Positions 11,880 to 25,106 of a stretch of DNA of 64,000 nt are shown here, one piece after another. Made by a program: the position numbers and the translations under genes. Position 1 is the first letter of the stretch. Every line of letters starts with the position of its first letter. A model generated the notes under the pieces. It saw only the letters and a program-made list of their open reading frames with translations. It was not told where the DNA came from and did not search any database. The stretch is from Phyto melanocephala. Its lineage: Eukaryota > Arthropoda > Insecta > Diptera > Rhinophoridae. Where the stretch lies: assembly GCA_941918925.1 (NCBI GenBank), contig OW799233.1:46709341-46773340 (forward strand), read 5' to 3'.

Positions 11880-14800
11880 GTAAGCCCCTATATTTTTAAT
11901 GTTAAGAGAGAATGCATTTAACTGCATAATTAACTATGAAATTTTCAACAAATTTAAGGCTTTATATTTATTAAAATATGAATATGCATGACTTTGAGCC
12001 ATTAATGCTGGGTTGGTAAAAAAACGCAATTCTTACTTGAGTCAAGGATGGAAATTGTAAAAAAAAATATGTAGACCAAACTACTATCATTTATTAACAT
12101 AGATTAGTCAACAATATTACGAATGGATACTTTTTTTCAAAGAAATAATCTTTTTTTTTTAGCAATTTTTAACTTAAAAGAAATAACTTATAAAAACATA
12201 CTGATTTTTCGGAGTTGAACATTTTTCTTTTAAAAATGTTTGACATTATGTTAAAAAAATTTCTTATAGCATTTTTTTTCTAATAAAAATTCCAGAGTTC
12301 AAAATTTTCTATGTGCAAAATTTGCAGAGTTTAATTTTTTTGCAGAAAACTTTCTTAATGATAATAATAATAATAATAATACAAAATTTTCGGAGTTCAA
12401 AATATTTTTATTTAAAGCAGCACGTCATGTTTTTTACATCTGACTTGACAAATTCCACACTGATAAATACGAAAATGTGGTGTGTTACCTTAAAAACATT
12501 ACTTCTGTTTAAACTTGTGTTAAGACATATGACAAATTTTCAGTTAGAGCGCGCTCTATTTTCTTCTGTCAAAACATCTGACATCAGCCTTTGGCAGAAA
12601 TCTCTGCTGCTGCAAAGCAGTCAGAGACGGTTGCCTATAAAAGCACAATATTGACAGACATGCAGATTTACAGACATGCAGATTTATAAATTTATTAAAA
12701 AAAATTTTGTTCAAAAATTGATTTTAACATTTTCACAGTTCCTGTATAAAATATTAAAATTGTATTAAAAATAATTTTCTTACAAAAACAAAATTTTGTT
12801 ATAGAAGTATTTCTTATATGTAGAAAATTTTGAAGCTCAACATTTTGTTACAGAAGAGTTTTGCAGTACAAACAATTTTTATTGTTTAATACACAAACAA
12901 ATACTACAATTATGATTAAACATATATGTATCTAAACAACGTTTTTAATTAATAATATTTCGCCTACATGTGAGGAACCCCACCCCCTTAAAACATTAAG
13001 GAAAAATATAGCCTATAACCTTTTCGTAGGTGCAGAGAATAGGGTCACAACTATTATTTTGCGATTGGATAAGCGTTTTGGCCGCTTAAAATACAGAGAA
13101 ACGAAAAACTATATCTTATTTAATTTGTAAAGGATTATTTTTTAAATGCATAATGACAGGAATTAAAACATAAAATCAATAAAAAAAAAAAGTAAAAAAA
13201 TTAAATAATTGTACCAAATAAATAATTATTGCACCTTTGAACTGTTTCGCTTGAATTGTACCAAAACGAGTACTATTTTACCAACAATACCATCCCTTTT
13301 CTTACTACTTTTTATAACTTTCTCTCATTTTTTGCTCACACATTAATTCTATGTTTTTAAACCACTCTCTCAAGCTTTTCGTGATAAAACACTCAATGTC
13401 TCTCTCACTAGCTTTTTGTGATGTGAAACAAAAAGCTTATTCACTTTTACTAAACTGTCAAGAAAAACACTCATAAGAATTCCACCCTTTTTACAATAAC
13501 AATTTGTAAAACACACATTTACTGCGAAGAAAACCCAGAAAATCACTTCAAATAAAACATTGATGACATTGTGACAGTGTCTCTTAATGGCCTCCTGTTG
13601 CTCGAAAACTAACAGGTGGCTACGTCATGACTGTCATTGTATGTTAACATGTTATTAAAAGATTTAGACATGAAGTTAAAAAGGAAGCAGCACTATACAA
13701 AAAACAAACATAATGGGCTAAAATATTCACACACTCCTACACAGACAAGTTTTATTTTTTTTTTTTGTGTTTTTTGTAAAAGAAAACTGACCCCTTTAAC
13801 TGTAAATGGAAACATTGGAAATACTTTAACTACTACAAACTATGGAAAAACGACCAGTACAAGACATTTCAACTTGTATAGGGATTCAATTTTAGCCACA
13901 AAGAAGAAAAACAAAAACATTTACGGAAATAATGTTAAGTAGCGGATTACATTCAAAATAAATATTAATAAATAAATCTAAAAATACCAAAATACTCATG
14001 ACTACATATTTATCTAAAAATACAAAAATACTCAAGACCACATATATAAATATATATATGTATATATAAACACATTTAGAGAAGAGAAAAAATTTATATA
14101 AAGTTAATGAAAGTCCAAGTATAAGTGGAAGAGGTGGTGTGTATCGAGATAGACGAGTGTACAACTTTTTGGTTTTTTTCCTAAATGTTTTCTAAATAAA
14201 GGATTTTAAAAGTTTCTTATTTATTTATAAATATGCACGCGTAAGTTAGTGGTTGTATGTGTTACATACATACATCGGTTTTAAGGACATTGTCAAATTG
14301 AAAGCGTGTGTGTGCAAGTACTTTAGAGGCAAATTAATGAATGTGCTAATAATTATTCTCTTTTTTCCTTCCCTTATTCTTTTTTTTTCTATCATCAACT
14401 ATTACACTAAGACTTTATTAAATATGAGTTTTAATGAATATTGGAAAAAAATCAAGATTTCTTTCAAAGATTTTCCTAATGTTTCAGTGAAAAAAAGTTT
14501 TTAAACAATTTCTAATATTTTTTTACAAACATTTTTTAATAAAAATTAAATTAATAATTAAAAACAAGGATTTTAACCAACCTTTTAAAAAAAATCAAGC
14601 TATTTAAATTTGTTTTTATTCTTCTTAAAAAAAAGTACAGTTTTAAAACTTTTTATAAAATATTCTAAACTTTGTTTTAATTAAAAAAAAGGAAATTTTA
14701 AAAATTTTCTGTAAAAAGGAATTGCATTGAATTTTTAAATATATAATAGAGAATTTTCCATATAAAAAGATTTTTGGTGTAAAATTCTCTATAGCTAGAA

Positions 14801-14919
14801 TATATTAAAATTTTTTTACAAAGAGAATATTACCGCAAATTTTCTAAAGAAAACAAAATTTATTAAAAGTTTCAACAGAGAAAAAACAACAAAAATTAAA
14901 ACAAGTAATGAAAATTAAA
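11880..14919. other. gene-free AT-rich stretch with CGGAGTT-type repeats
   Basis: No coding frame with protein-like composition was found. Between about 12180 and 12900 phrases such as TTTTCGGAGTTNAA recur every few tens of bases, matching similar degenerate repeats at 40.4-40.6, 44.5-44.8 and 47.9-50.1 kb. A run of ATA trinucleotides lies at 12360-12381. The part from 12990 to 13650 is less AT-rich but has no gene that I recognise. Confidence 0.4.
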
Positions 14920-15843
14920 ACAAGTAAAAGTGCTATATTCGGCCATGCCGAATCTTATGTACCCTTCACAACGTGTAGTCACGCAATAACAATTGTTTGT
15001 ATCAACATTCATCTCATATGAAATACGTACATACATATAAAAAACAAACATATATAAAAACATTGTAAAATTATAAATTTACGTATGTGTGTCAAACAAA
15101 AAAAAAAAAAAAAATTAAAAAAAAGTTATAAAAAAAAATTTAAATAAAATTTTAAAAAAATTAAAAATATATTAAAAAAAATTTTAAAAATATTAAAAAA
15201 TAAGAAAAAATAAAAAAAAAGAAAATAAATAATAAAAATATAAATAAAATATCATATAAAAAATAAAATAAATTTTTTTTTAAAAAAAAGTTATAAAAAA
15301 AATTGAAATAAAATTTAAAAAAAAATTAAAAATATATTAAAAAAAATTTTAAAAATATTAAAATATAAGAAAAAATAAAAAAATAAAAGAAAATTAAAAA
15401 AGAATTAAAAAAAAAATAATAAAAATATAAATAAAATATAATATAAAAAATAAAATAAAATTTTTTTTGGGCTCTGTTGGGGTTTGATGCTACTTTTACT
15501 CTAACCAGTATACCACGTTTGTATGTATGTATGTATGTATGTTGTTTTTGTGTTAAAAAAAACGAGTTGGCCGTGGGGTTTTGCTTATATTTCAGTTGTT
15601 TATGTACCGATATTTCTGATTTTCAATACCGATCTACTTCCAAATATTTTTGATATTTTAATACCTCGCCCGGGTTCAGGCGATGTCGGGGGGCTTCAAA
15701 AAGTTGATTTCAACATACACACGGACAGACGGACAGACTCACAGAGCTTAATCGACTCCCCTATTCATAAGCTTTCAGAAAATATATACTTTATGTGGTC
15801 GGAAATGGAAATTGTATATACCCTTTTTCACTGTGTTATAAAA
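14920..15843 (+). mobile_element. mini-me/Helentron-like repeat, copy B
   Basis: Same architecture as the 3929-4723 copy: a start in CAAGTAAAAGTGC, a TTCGGCCATGCCGAA palindrome, TACCCTTCACAACG, and a very long A/T slippery tract (15090-15460). These are followed by the conserved block with ACCAGTATACCACG, a GTCY patch (cacacggacagacggacaga) and a terminal TATACCCTTTTTCACTGTGTTATA. The 3' GAAGGG of the inverted terminus is degraded. Confidence 0.75.
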
Positions 15844-15979
15844 AAATAAAAATAAAATTTATATTTTTTATTGAAATATTGGGGGTATAACTTAAAATTG
15901 CGGAATATTTTCAAATTTGTAGCTATTATTTCGAAACATTAGTTAAGAGTAGTCCAACCATAATAGGCGATGTTATTTG

Positions 15980-17110
15980 TGATTCAAACCTTAAATTCAA
16001 GTTTTTTGCCATATCTTTGTTTCATTGTTTGACAAATTCAATCACGGAGAGGTACACAATTGAGTAGCGCGTTAAGATTATTGACCCCTTTTACGAAAAT
16101 TGCCGTTCAAATAAAAATTAATTTTGTACACTTCGTAATTTTTGGGGACAGCAAAATCGACTAACTGTTTCCACAATCAAGAGTATTGTGATTAAATTTC
16201 AGCAAACTGGGTCTGTAGAAAATGATAAAACATCTGTGCATACTCACCCAGTCCGTTCTGCGGAAAACATTGCTGTTCGTTGGATAGTGTGGCATAAAAA
16301 ACTGTCAACCTCCACTCGTCGTTGTGCCCTACAATTGAGTATCTCACGAGTATCACTAATGCGAGCTTTGAATATAGATTTTAATTTACATGATTACAAT
16401 ATTCAATTGATTCGAGAACTGAAGTCTACTGACCACTTCAAACGTCGTCAATATGCCGTTGAACAGATAAAAGTGAATGTGACTTTACAAAGAAATCATC
16501 TTCAGCGATGAGGCACATTTTCACATTTTCCAGTGGTTTCCTTAGCAAGCAGAACTGCAACATCTTGGTAAATAAGGGTCCACGAGTGGTTGTTGAAAAG
16601 CCGATGCATCTACAATGAGTGATGTTTGGTGTGGTTTATGGGTTGGTTTCGACAGCGATCCGTAGTTATTGGAAAATGTGGTCGGACAAGCAATTACTGT
16701 GAATGGTGTTCACTATCGCGAAATGATAACAAATTTCTTGTGGCCAGAAATTGAGGACCTGGTATAATATGTATAGTTAGTATATTAGTGTCACTTGCAA
16801 CTCAGCCAACGAAACAATGACTCGTTTGCGCGAGAAATTCAATGGCCGTGTTATCTTACGTCGTGGTGATGTTAATTGGCCGCCACTATCATGTAATTGG
16901 GCGCCGTTGGACTTTCTTCTTTAGGAATAATAAAAACAGAAAAAGCATATATCAATTAGCCAAGAACAATTCAAGAGCTGAAAGATGAGATACATACATG
17001 GCAAACTAACGACATTGAACCTCAATTATGTCTCAAGGATAATTCTCTCGTTTGTTTTGGCTGAACTAACCTGTACACTAAAATTTTATTAAAAGGATTA
17101 GCAATTGTTA
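15980..17110 (+). pseudogene. nearly full-length mariner-like transposase pseudogene
   Basis: The plus strand carries the transposase in order. An open 107-codon piece (16188-16511) covers the helix-turn-helix and linker (VKFQQTGSVEND-like, then QLIRELKSTDHFKRRQYAVE). Then follow a broken DEAHF/KQNCNI block near 16510-16560, VTVNGVHYREMITNFLWPE near 16700-16750, NETMTRLREKFNGRVILRRG near 16815-16870, and a decayed WPPLSC..PLDF block near 16880. Stops and frameshifts are frequent. Unlike the other mariner relics here, the middle region is retained. Terminal repeats were not identified. Confidence 0.8.
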
Positions 17111-17851
17111 GTTATGACCTTTTCCCAATTTTCTAACAAAAGATGGATTCCACGCCAAAAGTGCCGATCAACATAAGTAGTAGTCGGTGGAGGTAACTTC
17201 GGGACTATATGACGGATGAGTTAAAATTTGCCAGTCACTTGTTTCTATGTAATTTTCAACGGGTATTGTAACATGTTAATGGTGGAACATTTTGATTTCA
17301 TGTCTGGCTGCATATATTGATCCTTTACAATCCAGTTACAATTAGTACAATTTCTAGGTGATGGTCTGGCTAGGCTTCAGCAGCTTATAATAGATAAGAA
17401 CCTCTCGGTCCCATCAAATACCGATCATAATCTTAGCCCCATATATATTTGACTTTGTTGTCGATTAAGCTAGTTAACCGGGCACATATGATCTCTTAAA
17501 GTTCGGATTATCACAAAGTATCTATTTTTAACTTTTTAGTAACGATTCGGGGAAATAGAGATTTTGTTTGATAGAATTTAAGCAACAATTCGAATATACA
17601 AAACCGTGTTTCAAGGTCCCTTGGCTTCTGTTCGTATGTCATCAAATTTCCCTATTTTTTAATGATCCCTACTGCTCTCAAACAAACGATTGTGCAGGCC
17701 ATTGTTTAATTGTTTAGCAACAGTCTTCATAGAGTAATGCGTCAAATTATCGGTCTACAGAATTTATGGCTGGCCTGAGAGATCCTTGTATTTTGTGTCA
17801 AAATTAGAAATTCTGAAACGCACAAAATTTTTAAATAAAATATAGTTTTTA

Positions 17852-18395
17852 AAGGGTCCGCCAAATAACATCTTTTTTTTAAATGCTATAAAAAATTGTA
17901 GCTTCCGCTATGTGGCATGTAGCGACGTCCAACCAAATGTTGCTAATATCCTCCTCTTCAATTTTTGTGAACAAAAATTCGTTCAACTTGGCCCGATAAC
18001 GATCACCATTGACTATGGCCACTCTTTGCTCATTTTCGAAGCAAAATGGCCCAGTTATGCCTCTGGACCAAAATCCGCACCAAACAGTGACTCGTTTTGG
18101 GTGTATCGGCTTTTCAGTGTATGCGTGCGGGTTTTCTGTGCCCTAAATGCGAAGATTTTGCTTGTTTACATAACCGCCAAGATCAAAAGGAGCTTCATCT
18201 GAAAAGATGATTTTTTTTGGCAAAATTGGCCAAAGTAATGTTGCAATATTTCCCAGCGTTGTTCAAGCGTATACACAACCATATTCGTTCAGCGGAAGGA
18301 TAAAACTAATTATCTGTCAAATCAGACATGAGCTAAGTGTTACCATTCACGAAATAAGCACTAGTTGAAAAAAAAACGTTAGATGGCGGACCCTT
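17852..18395 (-). mobile_element. mariner-like deletion derivative, copy 2
   Basis: Terminal repeats AAGGGTCCGCCA are flanked by TA (17850-17851 and 18396-18397). The sequence is close to the 187-707 element throughout and has the same deletion joining the transposase N-terminus to the DEAHF block on the minus strand. The two copies therefore share one deleted ancestor. No functional protein. Confidence 0.87.
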
Positions 18396-18409
18396 TATTA
18401 ACTCTCTAT

Positions 18410-18765
18410 TTTATTTAACTCTTTAAAATATGTCCCATGAGGAAAATATTTGTCAAAACAAAAGAAACTACTTAAATTTATTGATGTTTTTATTGAAACA
18501 TTTTTGTAAAAAAATATATTTTTTATTAATTCTCCACTATATTAAAACTTCTCAAGCTTTGTCCCTTTAGGCAAATATTTGACACAAAAAAGAAAACACT
18601 AAAATTGATAACTTTCTCAATGTTTCTTTTTTTTTAATTTTTAAAGAGTAACAAAATTATGTTTTTTTATTGGTTCTCCAGTACATAAAAACTCTTTTAG
18701 GTATATCCCATTAGGAAAGGGTTTGACAAAATATACACAACCACTTAAATACATTAATTTCAGTC
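18410..18765 (+). repeat. diverged tandem repeat, about 125-bp unit, three copies
   Basis: Three successive versions of a unit containing 'AAAACTCTT..GTCCCATGAGGAAA.ATTTGACA' start near 18418, 18543 and 18687. They are diverged by substitutions and small indels. No coding potential seen. Confidence 0.5.
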
Positions 18766-19341
18766 ATGTTGAATAAATTTGAAATTGTCTTAATTTGAAA
18801 TTTGTTTAATTGTTTTCATAAATTTGGTGTAAGAAAACCCACATGCAATTACATAAATATTTACCAAACACATCAAATACTTCGTCAAATGTGAATGCAG
18901 CCTGCCGTTCTCTTATAAAAAATATTTTACAACTTAATGTTCTGTTGTTAAAGTCACTACATAAACATTTTTAGAAGGCAATGAGGTTTTTATGATTTCT
19001 TGTAACAGTTTCTTTATGTCTTGGCGAACAATTTGTACACACAAATGTGCACATGAATGTAGACTTGTGAGTGTAGATTTCCTTACCACACAATGACAAT
19101 AAAGATAGACAATATTTTTAATGGTGTTTCCGGTTTTCTTCTTCTTCTTCTTCTTTTGTGTATACATATTTTTAATTGCAAATATTTCCTTTATTGTTTC
19201 TTCCCAAATTTTTTTTTGCGAAAAATCTACATCATCCATTAAAATTTACATTGCTGTGCTGTCGAGATTTTTTTATTATAACGACCCATTTCGACTTGGC
19301 TGATTTTATAAGTTGCCATTAAGATAAGATGAATTTATGTA

Positions 19342-19510
19342 AAGGGTTTCATAACAATGCCAGGTAGATGTTGACATTTTGAAGCGCCATCTGTGTTTTG
19401 GAATCAGTGTCAAAATACGATTACGAAATTTAGAGCTTGAGTACATTCTAGATTTGGTAACGTTAGTTGACTACCAGGATGGTTCGATTTTACCTTATTG
19501 AAAACCCCTT
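19342..19510. mobile_element. short mariner-type MITE
   Basis: A 169-bp segment with ends AAGGGTTTCATAACA and AAGGGGTTTTCAATAA (complement), flanked by TA on both sides (19340-19341 and 19511-19512). No coding content. The terminal repeats are imperfect. Confidence 0.55.
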
Positions 19511-19683
19511 TATTTGCTATTTGCTAAGTACGGATACAAAACTAACACTAAATGTTGTGTGAAAATAAACTGAAACCCATAACAAAATTAAGCAAAAAAA
19601 TTCCAAAACTAATGAGAATGGAAGTTTAGCAAAAATTAACCCTTTTGCAAATTACTAATGAAATTTCATGTTAATTTAAAATT

Positions 19684-19752
19684 ACTTTTTAAGAAAGTGT
19701 AAAAGAAGAAGAAGAAGAACAAGAAGAAGAAGAAGAAGAGAAGAAGAATAAA
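19684..19752 (+). repeat. (GAA)n microsatellite
   Basis: Interrupted run of AAG/GAA trinucleotides. A shorter complementary CTT run is at 19136-19156. Confidence 0.9.
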
Positions 19753-21716
19753 TTTATTATCTGTAAAATATCTTGCTTATTTATCACTGTTTGGATACCA
19801 CTGTTAAACACATTAACATTTCTTGGCTGCTACAATATTAATTTTTAAGTTATTTTTTTGCAAAACGCCTTAAGATTTTTTAAGGTGATTTAGCAAACTG
19901 AAAGCTGGCGAATAAATAAACAAAGAAGACTTAAAATATATTTAATGACTTTTTAAATTTTATTTTTCTTTTTAGCAATAATAAAAAAAAAAACTTTTAA
20001 ACGCTTTTTATTCCCCTCTGCTTGTCCCACACCTACTTACAACTATTACAACTACTTGAGACAACGGCATACATACATATATACAAATGTATAAACATAC
20101 ACAAACATTGGCACACAAATAGATATATTTTTTTAGTCTACGAATGACAATTTAAACGATTTTCTATGTTAGAAAAGTTGGTAAAACTTTATTGCCAAAC
20201 CAGCAAACAAAAACTGCAGTTGTGCTAGTATCAAGTTTTATTAAATGTATTTGTGAATGTATATGTTTACTTGTATAAGTGTATTTGTACATACATAAGC
20301 AGGATTATAATTTAATTCTTCTCTAAGGAACAAACCTAAGTGTTTGAAAAGGATCTGGGCTATGCGATAGCGAGACACGAAGTGAACAAGAGCAAGTGTC
20401 AAGGCAACCATAAAGGCAAGCTAGTTCGAGTATGATTCTTCTCTGGTATTTGCGGATGAAATGTGCAATAATAGTCATTGAAAGTGTGGTGTACAGGGTA
20501 ATATAATGTGGTAATAAATGTAAATATTTATATGTATTGGCAGGGGCAAATGAAATTATATGTAGATATACATATATATTTAATAATAAAAAAATGTAAT
20601 TCAATGTAAGGTAAAGGTTAGATGTCAAATATTTGTTGTTTTAATTTAAAATATTATTTTTGTAACAATACTACAAGATACTTATGGTGTTTTCTTTTCT
20701 AACAAACAATGTTGCCATTTCATAGTTAAACACTTTTCAAAGGTCGCCTACACCCTAACAAAATGCTACCTTTATAATCAGCAGAATAGAACAGAAATGT
20801 TCACCTTTTTTACATGATAGTTGTATTTTTATGTAAAACCACATTTCTTGCTTCCATTTTAATAATTTGGGACCATTAATTAGTTTTAACCACTACAAAA
20901 ACTTAATTCTACTTTTTAATATCAACTGTTAAAAAGTGCAATATTCTAACCCTTTGATTTAATTCAGGGTACAACATGTAACATTTTTTGTTATTTTTAT
21001 GGCAACATTATTACAAAAGAACTTGTCACCCGCTTATAATATTGCATATTTTTAAGAAAAGAACACAAAAGAAGGCATAGGGCAGAATTAATGCAACATT
21101 AACGTCAGAAAAGAAAACACCATTAGAATAAACCTCAAAGATACAAAGTTGTCGATAGGGTGGCCAGATTTAAAAAAAAATATAAAGTAAAATTGCGTTT
21201 TGAATACAGCTAAAAAGGTTAAAAGAAGGAAATTCAGGCAAAAAATAAAGCTAGTTTTTTAGTAAGTCTTAATAATACCAATATTTTTCATACTTTAAAT
21301 AATGTTTATGTGGGTGGTCCAAGTAAAAAGGCCTAACATTTTTACTGAGCTGAGTTTTTCAGTGATTCCAAAACATTTTATACAAATACACCTTGATACA
21401 AAAATGTTACGCAATGGTATCAAAAATAACAGTTTTAAAAACATAATTACATTGTGATAAAGCAGTTTCTGTTACATATTTACTCCTGTAAAGTTATTTT
21501 TTTTTTGTTTAGGGCCTTTCTAACTGTGACCAACGATATACCAACGTTGGTAACTGCATAACATAAGAACGGCAGCACCAACTTAGCTAAATATATTTTT
21601 TTAATATATTCATAAACCAATTAAGTTTTTACGAAAAGAAAAATTGACACGCCCACTTATTTTAATACATATATCTTAAATCGGAGAACGGCTAGACCGA
21701 TGTGTAAAATTTGTTT
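19753..21716. other. intergenic stretch with one unexplained less AT-rich patch
   Basis: Mostly AT-rich DNA. The patch 20325-20515 is clearly less AT-rich and has an open minus frame (20323-20628, 101 codons) with no recognised domain. I could not support it as a gene. Confidence 0.35.
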
Positions 21717-23145
21717 CCCAGCAAAAATTACTGCATACCCGGAAGCAGATTTGTAAGGGAGAGACAAATGTACTCTCCTTTCCCAACGTGCTTCAGGAAG
21801 GCATGATTTTTATATGAGATGTCCCACTTGATAGGGCTCTTTGATGCTCTAGTTATTGGCTATTTTTACACATGGTGAATGCAGTAATATTATGTCTCTT
21901 TTATGTGTTTATTCAGCCATTTAAATTGCGCTAAAATCATGTGTATTTTTTGAACATTAGCATAATATATGCGCTTAAATCATGTATCTTTTCTGCTTCT
22001 TTATTTGCTTCAAAGATGCACTGTACGACTGTCTCTTTTTTGCGCTAATTAAAAGCATCCTAAATGCAGTAAAATCATGTGCTACTTTCGTAGCATTAAA
22101 ACATATCTATTTTAATTTTTTTTAGTTCAAATTTATTTTAAAAATATAAAAAACAGTTAATAACCAGTAAGCAATTATTTACATTTTCAATTAAAAATTA
22201 TATGTAATGTATAATTTGTAATTAAAAATTTTAATTTATTTTTAAAAGGAAATTTGTTAATATAGTATATATAATATAATAGTTTTATTTTATATAACTA
22301 TTTATTTAACTTTTCTTAATCGAAAAATTTATTATTTTTCCCCAACGATTCTTTCTTACAGTGGCAATTTTTGGCCAATCTAAAGTCTTTTCTGACCTCT
22401 TCCAGAAAAGCTTTTTTGTTGGTATTTTCGTCAATCGTTGCTGCTGCAAAAAATACAGTTATTAGAAAAAGCAGTAAGAAAAATGTTGAAATATTTTAAA
22501 TGCTGTACGTACCATGCATTTAAAAATTTTGGATAATTCAGAAGCCATTCTTTCTCTTGCCTTCCATCTATCAAAGTATATTTATCTGCCTTTTACCAAT
22601 CATATTTAAAAAAAAAAAACAATCAATTATGAACAAAAAATTCACATTAAGATTTTTTTAACAAAAGTAAAACAAATAAATCAAATACAAAAACCCTTAA
22701 AAACTACTTGACAACAAAAGTTAAAAAATAAACACAAGCTAATATAGCAAAAAAAAAAAACATTTACACTTCTTAACCTTTTGAAACACAAAGACTCGCT
22801 TTTACAAAATTTTACACGCGCACTTGTTGTTTTTTAAAGCAAAAAACATCAACTGATACTCCAAAATAATTCGGTTTATTGTATCAGCCAATTAGGATGA
22901 CGTTTACATAATAGTCTTCAATAATTTTTTTAAGAACTACAGTAAAGAGAGGTAATCATTCGCTTACATTCCTGCACCCTCGTAAGCGAGAGAAATTGCA
23001 GTAAGTTATTTTGTAAAAAATTAAATATATTTAATAGAAATTTCTGACTTCCATTTATAGCACCCTCGAATGCGCTCTAATATTGCGCTATAAGAAGGCA
23101 TGATTTTTTTTACTGCTTACCGGTACAAAATAAATTTTTGCTGGG
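21717..23145. mobile_element. 1.4-kb TIR transposon relic with possible exon remnants
   Basis: The ends are inverted copies of CCCAGCAAAAATT, followed by related sequences containing CCGG and AAGCAG. GAAGGCATGATTTTT lies near both ends, and GCTAAAATCATGTG-like subrepeats occur at 21930-22085. On the minus strand near 22560-22500 and 22455-22340 are two short protein-like pieces (for example KADKYTLIDGRQEKEWLLNY and EEVRKDFRLAKNCHCKKES) next to plausible splice sites, suggesting remains of a host-like or transposase gene. No clear target duplication found; superfamily not assigned. Confidence 0.55.
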
Positions 23146-24289
23146 TTGCTAGTCTAAGAAGCTCATGAATGGTTTTCATGGACATTTTTTCATAACATGA
23201 AAATAACAATGGGCGTGGCACTTTCAATATAAAGAAAATTGTTTTATTTTTTAGTAAAAATTAATTGCATGAAATTTAAATTAAAGAAAAACCCAGTAAA
23301 AACTAAATGGATTGTTGAAAAAAGTAAAAATCTAAATGAAATATTTCTAGCTAAGCATTTAAAAATAAAGCTATATTTAGCTCTAGCAAATTTAGCTCTA
23401 TGGTCACATTGGTTGTTAATACATATTAAATTCTGATAAACCTGGCGTATGAGTGATACAAAATTAGTGAAAAAATGTCTATTATTATACTTATAATACG
23501 AGTGTAAAAAACGGCGTCGGTACATAGAATATTTGTAAAACATTTTGTAAGCGATGAAAGTACTGCTCAAAATGTTCTTAAAGTTATGTATTTTATTTCA
23601 TACTACATACTTCCAATCACTATATTTTAGTGTAAAAATAAAAAACAATCATAACAAAACATGACTTTCACTAAAACAACGCAATCATCACGGGAAAAGA
23701 TGTTATCTACATGTGAACGCATCTTACTACAGAATATTAAAGGTTAAAGTCTTAATATAAGTTTTTCTTTGGTCTAGGTTTACTTTTAAAACATTTAAAC
23801 ATGTTTTGAAAGTTCTATTTCCGTTTCCATGTTTTATTTAATCTTTGTTGTTGCTCAAATTTAATTTAATGCTGTTTTATTAAAATTTTGTTATATTTTT
23901 AAATGATTTGATCGTAAAGCAAAACACATAATTTTGGAAGTATTTATGTATTTTATAATGAGATATTAATATACTAACATTATTTTAAATTTAATGAGAT
24001 TGCTTGTACATAAGTCCTTTTTCTTAAGCTTTTATCGCTCTTTAGGATGTTCTCAACGACTTAAATTACAAAACACCACTTTTTTATAATTATTGTCTGT
24101 TTGTATTATAGATATTATTTAATTTTTAACAGGATATAGAAAAAAAGCAAATAAGATGGTATGTATAATGGTACAAGAAGGTTGGTAAAAAAAATATACT
24201 TGTGCATGCACGGACATGACAAAAGAAGAAAATGTCTACACTATAACAGTACTGATTCACTATTAACTCTGTCAACAGCACTACTGACT
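23146..24289. other. AT-rich intergenic stretch, no gene seen
   Basis: Only short chance frames. A 'gggcgtggcac' phrase at 23212 mirrors 'cacgcccact' at 21652 and may be older repeat sequence into which the 21.7-23.1 kb element inserted. Confidence 0.4.
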
Positions 24290-24290
24290 A

Positions 24291-24372
<82 letters not shown>
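24290..24372 (+). repeat. (ACT)n microsatellite
   Basis: About 27 uninterrupted ACT trinucleotides. In one frame this reads as a poly-tyrosine stretch, which is not a gene. Confidence 0.97.
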
Positions 24373-25106
24373 GAACTACTGACTAGGTAGTTCTTATGAG
24401 ACCAAACGGCAACATTGGAACCAGATATTTACCAGTTAATGTTTTTAATTCTAATCTTCACTTTGGGATCTTTTTACCTCATTAAATTAAAATATTATTT
24501 TTAAAAGTAAAATCAAACTACAGTTTATCATCTTAAATAATTTTACTGACAATTTTTTGCATTTTTTCTGGTTTAAATTTCAAAATTTGAAAAGTGTTGA
24601 CATTTAGTTGACAGTAGCACAAAAAAGTCACCAAAATTGTCGACAAATTGGTGACTTGGAGACACTTGACCCCAGACTACCTACAGGTTAGCAATAATAA
24701 ACTATTAATTTACACTAGCAACTATACATATATTTATGTATGTATGTACATCTGAATTTATCTTTATCTAGTCCAAAATAAATATATTTCTAGGAGAAGG
24801 AGAGGGAGAATTATTTTATTCAAAATTAACTTCTCAGTGAATACGAATTCATACCAGTTGAAAAAATCTCTAAAACAAACACAAAAAGAATCAGGTTCTG
24901 TCAAACTATCAAAAAAAAAAAATAAAAACAAATTTTTTTTTTTATACAAATTTTTTATAAAATTTTTTTAACCAACGCACAGAAAAATTTAAATGTTAAT
25001 AAACTTTAAAAATGTGCCGTTCAAAATGCATCGATTACAAAACTATCAGCTGGCTTGGTAACATCACCTGATGTAAATTCGCCTTGTTCTCAATTTAACT
25101 CAGATA

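Noticed and set aside
17912..18202. 96-codon plus frame
   Set aside because: Antisense shadow of the deleted mariner transposase; the coding sense is the minus strand.
24161..24373. Plus-strand frame ending in a long poly-tyrosine run
   Set aside because: It is only the translation of an (ACT)n microsatellite.
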